From Bifidobacteriaceae bacterium (GTDB taxonomy: Bacteria; Actinomycetota; Actinomycetes; Actinomycetales; WQXJ01): a stretch of DNA of 7,399 bases. Within the stretch, counting starts at the first letter, position 1. Every line of letters begins with the position of its first letter. The notes below the pieces were generated by a model. The model ran no database searches. It saw only the letters and a program-made list of their open reading frames with translations, and was not told the DNA's origin. Below, piece after piece: positions 1 through 6,113 of the stretch. Location: contig JAITJY010000200.1 in the NCBI GenBank assembly GCA_031278675.1, positions 1-7,399 on the forward strand, written 5' to 3'. The translations under genes were made by a program, and so were the position numbers.

Positions 1-1790
1 ACCGTGATGTGTTGCGGCGCCACGTGGTGCCGCCGCTGGACCTGCGGGCTTACGCCAGCCCGCTGACGAGCTTTCGGGCAATGGTGCGGGACCAAGGCGA
101 TGTGCCGCTGTTCACGGTCGAGGGCTGGGATGGTGAGGCCTGGCTGCGCCTAGCGGTGATGGATTCCTATGACGGCACGGTCTATAACGTGTCCGGTAAT
201 TCGCGGGTGGCGACCTATGACCGGGTAGGGCCAGCCTTCGGCAACGCCGTGCTGGGCGGAGGCACAGCGGCTAGTGCGGCGGCGGGGACTGCGGGGGGCG
301 CGGCATCGGGCACTGTGGCGGGCACAGCGGCTAGCGCGGCGGCGGGGACTGCGGGGGGCGCGGCATCGTCCGAAGTATCCGAGGTGATCGTCACCGTCGG
401 CGACTACGAAGGCGTGTGGGTGCCCACCATCGACGAGGTCGTGGGGGCGGTGTTTGCGGGGCCGCGGGCGGACAAGTTGGCGGATGAGCTGTACCACAAC
501 AGCGCGGCCGGCGCCCTGGTCGACGCTGCGGGTCTGCGTCAAGGCGACTCGTTCAGGCTGGCGATCGAACCGGCTCAGGCCTGGTCTGACCAGCAATTGG
601 CGGGTCGAGCCTTCGCGACGGTGTTGCTCGGGGACTTGACGCAGGTGCCGGACGCATTGACCGATACGGCCACCAAGCTGGCCGGCGAGGCGAGCGAGCC
701 AATCGAACTGGTGCGGAACATCACCGCCGCAGTGCGCACCGACGGGTTCTTTTCGCACGGTTTGGCGGACCAGGCGGCATCTTTGCCGGGACATTCGGTG
801 GCCCGGCTAGATTCCCTGCTCAGCGCGCCGCAATGGGTGGGCGATGACGAGCAGTACGCCACCCTGACCGCCTTGGTGTGTCGGCAATTGGGTATTCCGG
901 CGCGGGTGGTGATGGGTTTCCGGGCGGATGAAGCCTCCCAGGTCAGCGGGTCGACGTGGATTGTGACCGGCAATGATGTGCACGCCTGGATCGAGGTTGC
1001 CTTTGACGGCGCCGGTTGGGTCCGGTTCGATCCGGTCCCGCCGGAGGATCAGGTGCCGATTGAGCAGGTGCCCGAGTCGCGGTCGGAGCCGCAGCCGCAG
1101 GTGCTGCGTCAGCCGCCGCCGCCGGTGGCGCCGCAGGACGTTCCCCCGGAGGCGCTGGAGGAGGATGAGGGGGCGGATGAAGAAGATCAGGCCGAGGGGT
1201 TCGATTGGGCTCTAGTCGGCTGGATCGCGACCTGGGTGGTTGCCCCGTTGGTCATTGTGGCTGGTCCGCCGCTGGTGGTGATCTGGGCGAAGGGTCGGCG
1301 CCGGCGCCGGCGCCGCCGGGCCCCTGATCCAGCCAACCGGTTGGCCGGCGGCTGGCAAGAGATTGTGGACCAGTGTGTCGATCTGGGTCTGCCGGTGGCC
1401 CCCGCGACCACCCGCCAGGAACGCGGTGACCAGTTGGGCCGCGAGCTGGAAGATCCCGGCTTGGCCGCATTGGCCCGGGTGGCTGACCGCAGTGTGTTTG
1501 GCCCCGGCGAGCCTACCGAGGAGCAGATCGCCGCCTATTGGACGGATGTTGCCACCGCGAAGCGGTTTGCTGCGTCCCGGGTCAGCGTGTGGCGGCGTTG
1601 GCGGGCGGCGGTGTCGGTCGGCTCGTTCAAGGCGGCGCACCCGCGCACGGACCGGGCGGGTGCGGCCCGCTTGGCGAGGGCCGCGAAGCAGCGCCGGGAG
1701 CGTTTACGGGTTGGCGCCGGGGCGGACGGTGCCGCTGGTGGCGGTGTTGGCGGCATCGGCGGTGGTGTGGGCGAAAAGGCTGCACGATGA
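1..1790 (+). CDS. Membrane-anchored transglutaminase-fold protein (5' partial), catalytic Cys replaced by Asp
   Basis: The frame is open to the left edge (first full codon at 3), so this is the C-terminal 595 residues of a longer protein. Relatives have several N-terminal membrane helices, which would lie upstream. Numbering here counts from the codon at position 9. Residues 1-345 look extracytoplasmic. The transglutaminase core spans about 265-345: VGDDEQYA (277-284), GIPARVVMGF (295-304), HAWIEV (325-330) and WVRFDPVPP (337-345). The family His (H325) and Asp (D341) are present, but the usual Cys of GDCEQYA is D280, so classical transglutaminase or protease chemistry is unlikely. A Pro/acidic stretch (345-397) leads to one membrane helix (about 400-427), then eight arginines (430-437) as a stop-transfer signal. 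A cytoplasmic domain (about 440-565), resembling the C-terminal region of other DUF4129/transglutaminase proteins, and a Gly-rich tail follow. The stop overlaps the next start as ATGA. Family assignment is firm; function is inferred as structural or binding. Confidence 0.9.
   Translation, partial: RDVLRRHVVPPLDLRAYASPLTSFRAMVRDQGDVPLFTVEGWDGEAWLRLAVMDSYDGTVYNVSGNSRVATYDRVGPAFGNAVLGGGTAASAAAGTAGGAASGTVAGTAASAAAGTAGGAASSEVSEVIVTVGDYEGVWVPTIDEVVGAVFAGPRADKLADELYHNSAAGALVDAAGLRQGDSFRLAIEPAQAWSDQQLAGRAFATVLLGDLTQVPDALTDTATKLAGEASEPIELVRNITAAVRTDGFFSHGLADQAASLPGHSVARLDSLLSAPQWVGDDEQYATLTALVCRQLGIPARVVMGFRADEASQVSGSTWIVTGNDVHAWIEVAFDGAGWVRFDPVPPEDQVPIEQVPESRSEPQPQVLRQPPPPVAPQDVPPEALEEDEGADEEDQAEGFDWALVGWIATWVVAPLVIVAGPPLVVIWAKGRRRRRRRRAPDPANRLAGGWQEIVDQCVDLGLPVAPATTRQERGDQLGRELEDPGLAALARVADRSVFGPGEPTEEQIAAYWTDVATAKRFAASRVSVWRRWRAAVSVGSFKAAHPRTDRAGAARLARAAKQRRERLRVGAGADGAAGGGVGGIGGGVGEKAAR
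261..368 (+). repeat. Two-copy 48-bp in-frame tandem repeat in the transglutaminase-like gene
   Basis: Bases 261-308 recur at 321-368 with a single difference (T275 versus C335). The copies are offset by 60 bases, or exactly 20 codons. Each encodes the peptide GTAASAAAGTAGGAAS; the copies are separated by GTVA. The repeat falls in the extracytoplasmic part, between the segment ending NAVLGG and the strand EVIVTVGDYEGVWVP, and looks like a flexible loop enlarged by duplication. Confidence 0.9.
1774..1790 (+). promoter_or_regulatory. Ribosome binding site and ATGA coupled start for the RDD/FHA gene
   Basis: AAAAGG at 1774-1779 lies 7 bases before the ATG at 1787, and that ATG overlaps the TGA stop (1788-1790) of the preceding gene. 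This decides the start: the same frame is open back to 1538, but those upstream codons overlap the transglutaminase-like gene and precede the conserved zinc ribbon. Translational coupling is likely. Confidence 0.75.
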
Positions 1791-3496
1791 CGCCGGCCGC
1801 TTTTGCCTGCGAACGCTGCGGTGAGGCCGTGCCGGGTGGGGCGGTGTTTTGTGCGCTGTGTGGGGCGCCGGTGGTGCGCCGGGCGGAGCCGCCTGCCCCG
1901 GCGCCGGCGCCGCTTGATGTGGTTGGTGTGGCGTTTGGGCGGCGGGTCGAACCGCTGGCGTTGCCGGGTCCGGCCGCATCGCCCACCCGGCGTTGCATCG
2001 CGGTGGCGGTCGATGCCGTGGGGGCTGCGGCTCTCGCGGTGTGGCCCGTTTGGGTGGTGGTGACGCGGGCGTCCGAACTGGTCGGCTGGGCCGCGCGGGG
2101 GCGTGCCCTGTGGGGGCCGGTGGCGGTGGCGGCCGGGGCGTGGTTGGGGGTGTGGGTGGCGGCGGCCCTGACTGGGTTGACTCCGGGCCGTTTGGTGACT
2201 GGTTTGCGGCTGGTCCGGTTGGCCAACGGCGCCCGTCCGGGGTTTGGCCGCACGTTGGGCCGGTCGCTCCTCGCCTATTTCGGCAACGCTTTCCTGGTTG
2301 GTTGGGTGATTGCGCTGGTCGGGGTGCTCCGCGACAAGATCGCCCACCGGTCCTGGTATGACAAGGCGAGCGGTCTAGTACTGGTGCGCCGCCTGCGCGG
2401 CGCCCCTGTGAGCGCTAACACTGCGGACGCTGCCGCTCCTGTGGGTGCTAAGACCCCTGGCGCGGGCGCGCCTGCGCCGGGTGCGGGCTTGCGCCCTTTG
2501 ACATCTCCTCCGCCCACCTACCTGACGGCGGGCGGATCATTCGGGGCGGGCTGGGTCACCCCGCCGCCGGGGGGTGTCCCAGGCGCCTCAGGCGCTGCTG
2601 CGCCCGGGGTGTTGCCGGGGGGTGTCCCAGGCGCCTCAGGCGCTGCTGCGCCCGCGGGACTGGTCAGCCCGCCGCCCCAGCCCCCGCCAGCGCCCGCGCC
2701 GGGCGCCGGGGCGCGGTGGGGCTCGGGCGGATATGCGACTGCGGCACCCGGTCCGGCGGCGCCAGCGGGCGGCTTCATCACCAACGCGCCACGACCGGCG
2801 GGGCCAGCCCCGGTGATCGCGCCGCCGCCCGGCTGGCGGGCGCCGCCGGGGCGCTCGTCCGGGCCGGCATCCGGGTTCAGCCCAACGCCCGCGTTTGGTC
2901 CCGCGTCTGCTTCGGGCACTGCGTTAGGCCCGCGACCCGCGTCTGCGTTTGGAACTGCGTCCGGCTCGGCGCCTGCGTTTGGTCCCGCGTCTGCTTCGGG
3001 CGCTGCGTTAGGGCCGCCACCCGCGTCTGGAACCGGGCAGGCCTTCGCGCCGGCCGCGTTCGCGGCTGGCGCCCCAGCCTACCCAGGTGGGGACGGCCTG
3101 GCGGGATGGGAGGCTGGGGGGCAGGAGGCGGCATCGTACAACGGAGGCGGTGGCTTGCTGCTGGAATTCGACACGGGCGAGGCGATCGAGGTCGCTGGGG
3201 CCGGGCTGGTGGGCCGCGACCCGGACGGTGCCGGTGCGCCGCCGGGCAACGGGGATACGGCATTTGTGCACTTGATCGCGGTCGAGGACCCAGCCCGGTC
3301 GGTGTCCAAGACCCACTTGGAGTTCTGGCGGGAGGGCTCGGGCTTGGCGGTGCGGGACAGACATTCGACGAACGGTTCGAAGATTGAGCGGGCGGATGGG
3401 TCGACGGCCGACCTGCCAGGGGGGCAAGCTGAGATAGTGCGACTTGGCGAGGCGGTGCTGTTTGGCGCTCGGCGCTTCAATGTGAGGGGAGGCTGA
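1787..3496 (+). CDS. Zinc ribbon–RDD membrane protein with C-terminal FHA domain
   Basis: A 569-residue protein with three parts. Residues 8-25 form a short zinc ribbon: CERC at 8-11 and CALC at 22-25. Residues about 66-200 are an RDD membrane domain with an arginine pair (R68, R69) and D77 at the start of the first helix. Its hydrophobic segments lie near 71-92, 108-129 and 165-181. It also has the typical TPGRLVTGLRLV (132-143) and an ending of the form DKIAHRSWYDKASG (183-196). A Pro/Ala/Gly/Ser linker of about 250 residues (205-455) contains two sets of direct repeats. Residues about 456-567 are an FHA domain with GR (476-477), SKTH (507-510) and STNG (527-530), the residues that contact phosphothreonine, so binding should be intact. 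RDD domains have no single known function. I infer that this protein tethers the phosphopeptide reader to the membrane, near the kinase and phosphatase encoded downstream. It overlaps the previous gene by 4 bases. Confidence 0.9.
   Translation: MTPAAFACERCGEAVPGGAVFCALCGAPVVRRAEPPAPAPAPLDVVGVAFGRRVEPLALPGPAASPTRRCIAVAVDAVGAAALAVWPVWVVVTRASELVGWAARGRALWGPVAVAAGAWLGVWVAAALTGLTPGRLVTGLRLVRLANGARPGFGRTLGRSLLAYFGNAFLVGWVIALVGVLRDKIAHRSWYDKASGLVLVRRLRGAPVSANTADAAAPVGAKTPGAGAPAPGAGLRPLTSPPPTYLTAGGSFGAGWVTPPPGGVPGASGAAAPGVLPGGVPGASGAAAPAGLVSPPPQPPPAPAPGAGARWGSGGYATAAPGPAAPAGGFITNAPRPAGPAPVIAPPPGWRAPPGRSSGPASGFSPTPAFGPASASGTALGPRPASAFGTASGSAPAFGPASASGAALGPPPASGTGQAFAPAAFAAGAPAYPGGDGLAGWEAGGQEAASYNGGGGLLLEFDTGEAIEVAGAGLVGRDPDGAGAPPGNGDTAFVHLIAVEDPARSVSKTHLEFWREGSGLAVRDRHSTNGSKIERADGSTADLPGGQAEIVRLGEAVLFGARRFNVRGG
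2566..2654 (+). repeat. 41-bp perfect direct repeat in the RDD/FHA linker
   Basis: Bases 2566-2606 are repeated exactly at 2614-2654, offset by 48 bases (16 codons). Both copies encode the peptide PGGVPGASGAAAP (residues 261-273 and 277-289). A 41-base exact match exceeds what amino-acid bias alone would give and indicates recent duplication within the linker. Confidence 0.9.
2891..3012 (+). repeat. 38-bp near-perfect direct repeat in the RDD/FHA linker
   Basis: Bases 2891-2928 match 2975-3012 with one difference (A2918 versus G3002); the first 27 bases are identical. The offset is 84 bases (28 codons). The copies encode AFGPASASGTALG and AFGPASASGAALG. Degenerate relatives of the unit (for example SAFGTASGSA) fill the space between them, suggesting older rounds of duplication. 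Confidence 0.85.
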
Positions 3497-3501
3497 AGGT
3501 G
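3486..3501 (+). promoter_or_regulatory. Shine-Dalgarno site for the PP2C gene, GTG start
   Basis: GGGGAGG at 3486-3492 lies 6 bases before a GTG at 3499, and the previous gene ends at 3496. This is the strongest ribosome binding site in the window and supports GTG as the start. The site is made from the last codons (Arg-Gly-Gly) of the FHA domain gene. Confidence 0.8.
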
Positions 3502-4323
3502 GTTCCTAGTGGAGCTGCGGTCGTGTCGGCTGCGATCACCAGTGCGGGTAAGGTCCGGCGGGTCAACGAGGACTCCGTGATTGAACGGTATCCCGCGTTT
3601 GTGGTGGCGGACGGCATGGGCGGGCATGACGCCGGGGATGTGGCCAGCGGGATAGTGACGGAGGAACTCGCCGCGTTGGAGTTGACCGGCCAAGGCGATG
3701 TGGCTGCGGTCAAACGGCGCCTGGCAGCCGCCGCCCACCGCATTGAACGGCTCGGGTCGCCGGGGCACAAGCAGGCGGCAGGCACCACGGTCAGCGGGGT
3801 GGTGGTGGTTATGCAAAACGGTGAACCGTACTGGCTGGTGGTCAATCTGGGCGATTCGCGGACCTATCGGATGGCGCGTGGCGCCTTGGAACAACTGTCC
3901 GTAGATCATTCGGAAGTTCAGGAACTTGTTGACTTGGGTCGGTTGAGTCCGGCGGCGGCCCGGCACCATCCCCGGCGCAATGTGGTGACCCGGGCGCTCG
4001 GGGCCGGCGCGGACGGGGTGCCGGATTACTGGCTGTTGCCGATTGAGCAAGGCGACCGGATCTTGGTCTGTTCCGACGGGTTGACCAGCGAGGTCTCGGA
4101 CACGCGGATCGCTGCGGCCTTGGCCGCGCACGCCGATCCGCAGCGCGCCGCAGGCACATTGATGGCGGCGGCCCTGGCGGCCGGCGGCCGGGACAACATT
4201 TCGGTGATCGTGGTTGACGCGTTGGTTGCGCCCACCTCAGGTGAGGCGGACACGGTCGAATCTGCCCAGGACTTGGCTCCGGCCACCCGCCCTAATCCAG
4301 CGGCGAAAGGACACCGGCCATGA
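3499..4323 (+). CDS. PP2C-family Ser/Thr protein phosphatase, cytoplasmic
   Basis: A 274-residue protein essentially equal to one PP2C (PPM) catalytic domain. It should remove phosphate from Ser/Thr residues using two Mn/Mg ions. Visible motifs in order: VRRVNEDS (19-26) with the phosphate-contacting R20; VVADGMGGHDAGDVAS (35-50) with metal ligands D38 and G39; AAGTTVSGVVV (93-103); NLGDSR (116-121); DHS (136-138); NVVTRALGAG (161-170); LVCSDGLTSEV (189-199) with D193; GGRDNISVIVV (229-239) with D232. No membrane segment follows, unlike mycobacterial PstP, which has a membrane helix and an extracellular domain after the catalytic part. The last 30 or so residues form a short disordered tail. 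It starts 2 bases after the RDD/FHA stop and its stop overlaps the next gene as ATGA. The obvious partner is the kinase two genes downstream. Confidence 0.95.
   Translation: MVPSGAAVVSAAITSAGKVRRVNEDSVIERYPAFVVADGMGGHDAGDVASGIVTEELAALELTGQGDVAAVKRRLAAAAHRIERLGSPGHKQAAGTTVSGVVVVMQNGEPYWLVVNLGDSRTYRMARGALEQLSVDHSEVQELVDLGRLSPAAARHHPRRNVVTRALGAGADGVPDYWLLPIEQGDRILVCSDGLTSEVSDTRIAAALAAHADPQRAAGTLMAAALAAGGRDNISVIVVDALVAPTSGEADTVESAQDLAPATRPNPAAKGHRP
4305..4323 (+). promoter_or_regulatory. Ribosome binding site and ATGA coupled start for the second FHA gene
   Basis: GAAAGGA at 4305-4311 lies 8 bases before the ATG at 4320. The ATG overlaps the TGA of the phosphatase gene (4321-4323). This supports 4320 as the true start and suggests coupled translation. 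Confidence 0.75.
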
Positions 4324-6113
4324 GCAGTGTGAATGGGAGCGGGACGGGGACCGGCGGCGGACGCGACGGCGGGGCTGGACCGGGGGGCAGCGGCATCGGC
4401 GGCGGGCCTGCGGGCGGGCGTTATCTCCCCGGGCGTTGGCTGGCGCTGGTCGGTGGGTGCGGGGCGGTTGTGGTCCCGGAGAATTCGAGCAACGCGCTGG
4501 TGGCGACGCTGTGGTCGTTGGTGACGCAGGCGGTCGGGGATTTCGCGGCGGTGCTGCAAGCGATCGCGGCCGAGCCGGGAGTGACGTTCACCTCCCTGCC
4601 CTCGTTCGCGGTGGTCACCCTGGTGGACGAGTCCGCCCACGTCGCCGTCCGCGGCCCGCTCGCGGTGACCCTGCACGGCGGTGGCCCCGCCGTGACCGTC
4701 AGCGGCGAGGGGGTGGCGACTTGGCGCGAGGAGCGTTTCGCTGACCTGGCGGCGTTTGAATTGGCGGACGATGCCGCCCCCGGCGGCGCCGAGGACCCCA
4801 CTCCCGTGTCGTGGCTGCCGGTGAGGGTAGCGGGGGTGCTGGCGGCCCGGCTACGCATCAACGTGCGTGGGTATGATCCGTGGGCCGGCCAGGCGTCCCT
4901 AGCGGCGGAGCGGCCCGAACCGAACGGCAACGGCGCAGGTCCAGGGCGGCCTCGGCCGCCGGCGGCGGCGGTCCTGGCTGAGGCGTCGGCGCGCCCTGGC
5001 CCAACCAGCCCGCTGGATGCGTCCCGCAGCCCGCTGGATGCGTCCCGCAGCGCGCTGGATGCGTCCCCGGCCCAGGCTCTTGACGCATTCGCGGGCCTGT
5101 CACCTGCGGCTCTGCCCGAACCGTTCCCGGAGTTGTCGGATCGGCTCGCTGCGACCATGGTGCCGGAGGCGACTGCGGCATCCTGGTCGGCGCCGCCTAG
5201 CGGCGCGGACTCACCGGATCTGGGCGACCCGTACGCTGTAGCTGGCCCAGACGGGACCGGCGGCAGGCCGGCCCTACCTGACCCGTATGCGCCGCCCGGC
5301 CCACCGGTGGGCCCCGGCCCGTTCCCGCAAACCGCCTGGGCCGGGCCGGGCCGCCACGCCGCGCCGCGCGGCGCGCACCAGACCAACGCGGATTTCACGG
5401 CCTACGACTTCTTGTGGGATGAAGCGACGCGTCTGCCATCCCCGGAGGAGGCGGCGGTGCGCGGTGGGCAATTCCCAGGGACGCAGTCCGCCAGCACTGC
5501 CCAGTTGGGCGACCACGATGGCCAAACCATTGCGCCTTTCAGCGAGCAGCAGGATAGTTTCGGGGCCGCACCGGCCTACCGCGCTGAAGGGTTCGGTGCG
5601 CCCGGAGCGCCCGGTGCGCCCGGTGCGCCCGCCTACCCTGACCAAACCAGCGGGCCGCAGGTCTTGGCCCGCCTTTGCCTGAATTGTGGCCTGCCCAACC
5701 CAACGCGCCTGGTGGCGTGCGTCCAGTGCGGCGCACCGCTGCGCGGCGACGCCCAGATGGTGCCCCGCCCTGCGCTCGGCGAGGTGATCTTGTCCAACGG
5801 GGAACGTTTCCCGCTGGACCGGGCGGTTGTGGTGGGACGGAAACCAAAGTCGCCTAAGTTTACTGGTGGTGAACTCCCCAGGCTAGTCGCGGTGAGCGAC
5901 TCCTACCCCGATATTTCGCGTTCCCACCTGCTGATTTCGCTAGAAGACTGGTCGGTTATAGCACAGGATCTTGGTTCGACAAATGGTACCTGGCTGAAAC
6001 GGGCGGGTCACCCTGACCGGCGGTTGGAGCCCTCGGACCCGGTGATGGCGGAATCGGGTGACGTGTTCGACTTAGGCGACGGCTTGACAGTCATGGTGAC
6101 GGGTGTCATATGA
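4320..6113 (+). CDS. FHA domain protein with internal zinc ribbon and unnamed N-terminal domain
   Basis: A 597-residue protein with no convincing membrane helix. Residues 1-33 are a Gly/Ser-rich leader. Residues about 34-190 form a folded-looking domain beginning RYLPGRWLALVGG, with GVTFTSLPSFAVVTL (87-101), HVAVRGPLAVTL (107-118), GEGVATWREERF (129-140) and VAGVLAARLRINVRGYDPW (170-188). I know no domain name for it, though proteins with this start occur next to kinase/PP2C genes in other actinobacteria. Residues about 195-445 are a low-complexity linker with a 7-residue triple repeat and GAP repeats. A zinc ribbon (CLNC 453-456, CVQC 467-470) sits just before the C-terminal FHA domain (about 486-597), which has GR (506-507), SRSH (533-536) and STNG (553-556). 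The key phosphothreonine-binding residues are present. Its place between PP2C and kinase genes suggests it reads phosphorylation by that kinase, possibly as a scaffold. Confidence 0.9.
   Translation: MSSVNGSGTGTGGGRDGGAGPGGSGIGGGPAGGRYLPGRWLALVGGCGAVVVPENSSNALVATLWSLVTQAVGDFAAVLQAIAAEPGVTFTSLPSFAVVTLVDESAHVAVRGPLAVTLHGGGPAVTVSGEGVATWREERFADLAAFELADDAAPGGAEDPTPVSWLPVRVAGVLAARLRINVRGYDPWAGQASLAAERPEPNGNGAGPGRPRPPAAAVLAEASARPGPTSPLDASRSPLDASRSALDASPAQALDAFAGLSPAALPEPFPELSDRLAATMVPEATAASWSAPPSGADSPDLGDPYAVAGPDGTGGRPALPDPYAPPGPPVGPGPFPQTAWAGPGRHAAPRGAHQTNADFTAYDFLWDEATRLPSPEEAAVRGGQFPGTQSASTAQLGDHDGQTIAPFSEQQDSFGAAPAYRAEGFGAPGAPGAPGAPAYPDQTSGPQVLARLCLNCGLPNPTRLVACVQCGAPLRGDAQMVPRPALGEVILSNGERFPLDRAVVVGRKPKSPKFTGGELPRLVAVSDSYPDISRSHLLISLEDWSVIAQDLGSTNGTWLKRAGHPDRRLEPSDPVMAESGDVFDLGDGLTVMVTGVI
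5007..5069 (+). repeat. 21-bp unit repeated three times in the FHA protein linker
   Basis: Copies lie at 5007-5027, 5028-5048 and 5049-5069. The first two are identical. The third differs at the Pro codon (Ala instead) and at the final codon (Pro for Arg). They encode SPLDASR, SPLDASR and SALDASP (residues 230-250). This is a head-to-tail tandem array with no spacer, typical of slippage or unequal exchange. Confidence 0.9.
5595..5630 (+). repeat. 9-bp Gly-Ala-Pro codon repeat, four copies
   Basis: Four head-to-tail copies of GGTGCGCCC (5595-5603, 5604-5612, 5613-5621, 5622-5630), with only one base change (GGA in the second copy). They encode GAPGAPGAPGAP at residues 426-437, just before the zinc ribbon. 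The identity of synonymous positions points to recent expansion. Confidence 0.85.

Noticed and set aside
9..11. GTG at position 9 as the true start of the first gene
   Set aside because: The frame is open upstream to the edge, there is no room for a ribosome binding site, and the protein would lack the N-terminal membrane part that relatives have.
1538..1786. Upstream extension of the RDD/FHA frame to 1538
   Set aside because: It lies entirely inside the transglutaminase-like gene and gives Cys/Arg/Trp-rich sequence unlike the real protein. The ATG at 1787 has a ribosome binding site, an ATGA overlap and the zinc ribbon right after it.
1535..2347. 270-codon open frame on the - strand
   Set aside because: It covers the junction of two real genes and its translation is Arg/Pro/His-rich low complexity, as expected for an antisense frame.
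3079..4131. 350-codon open frame on the - strand across the RDD/FHA and PP2C genes
   Set aside because: It is antisense to two clearly conserved genes. Its composition is the Arg/Pro/His/Ser mix typical of GC-rich shadow frames, and no domain is recognisable.
5360..5375. 16-base perfect palindrome CGCGCCGCGCGGCGCG
   Set aside because: It lies within the FHA linker coding sequence, is made only of G and C, has no loop or T-run, and is easily explained by composition; not supported as a terminator or operator.
4421..5398. 325-codon open frame on the - strand within the second FHA gene
   Set aside because: It is a shadow of the coding strand in GC-rich DNA, with no motif, no convincing ribosome binding site and no domain.
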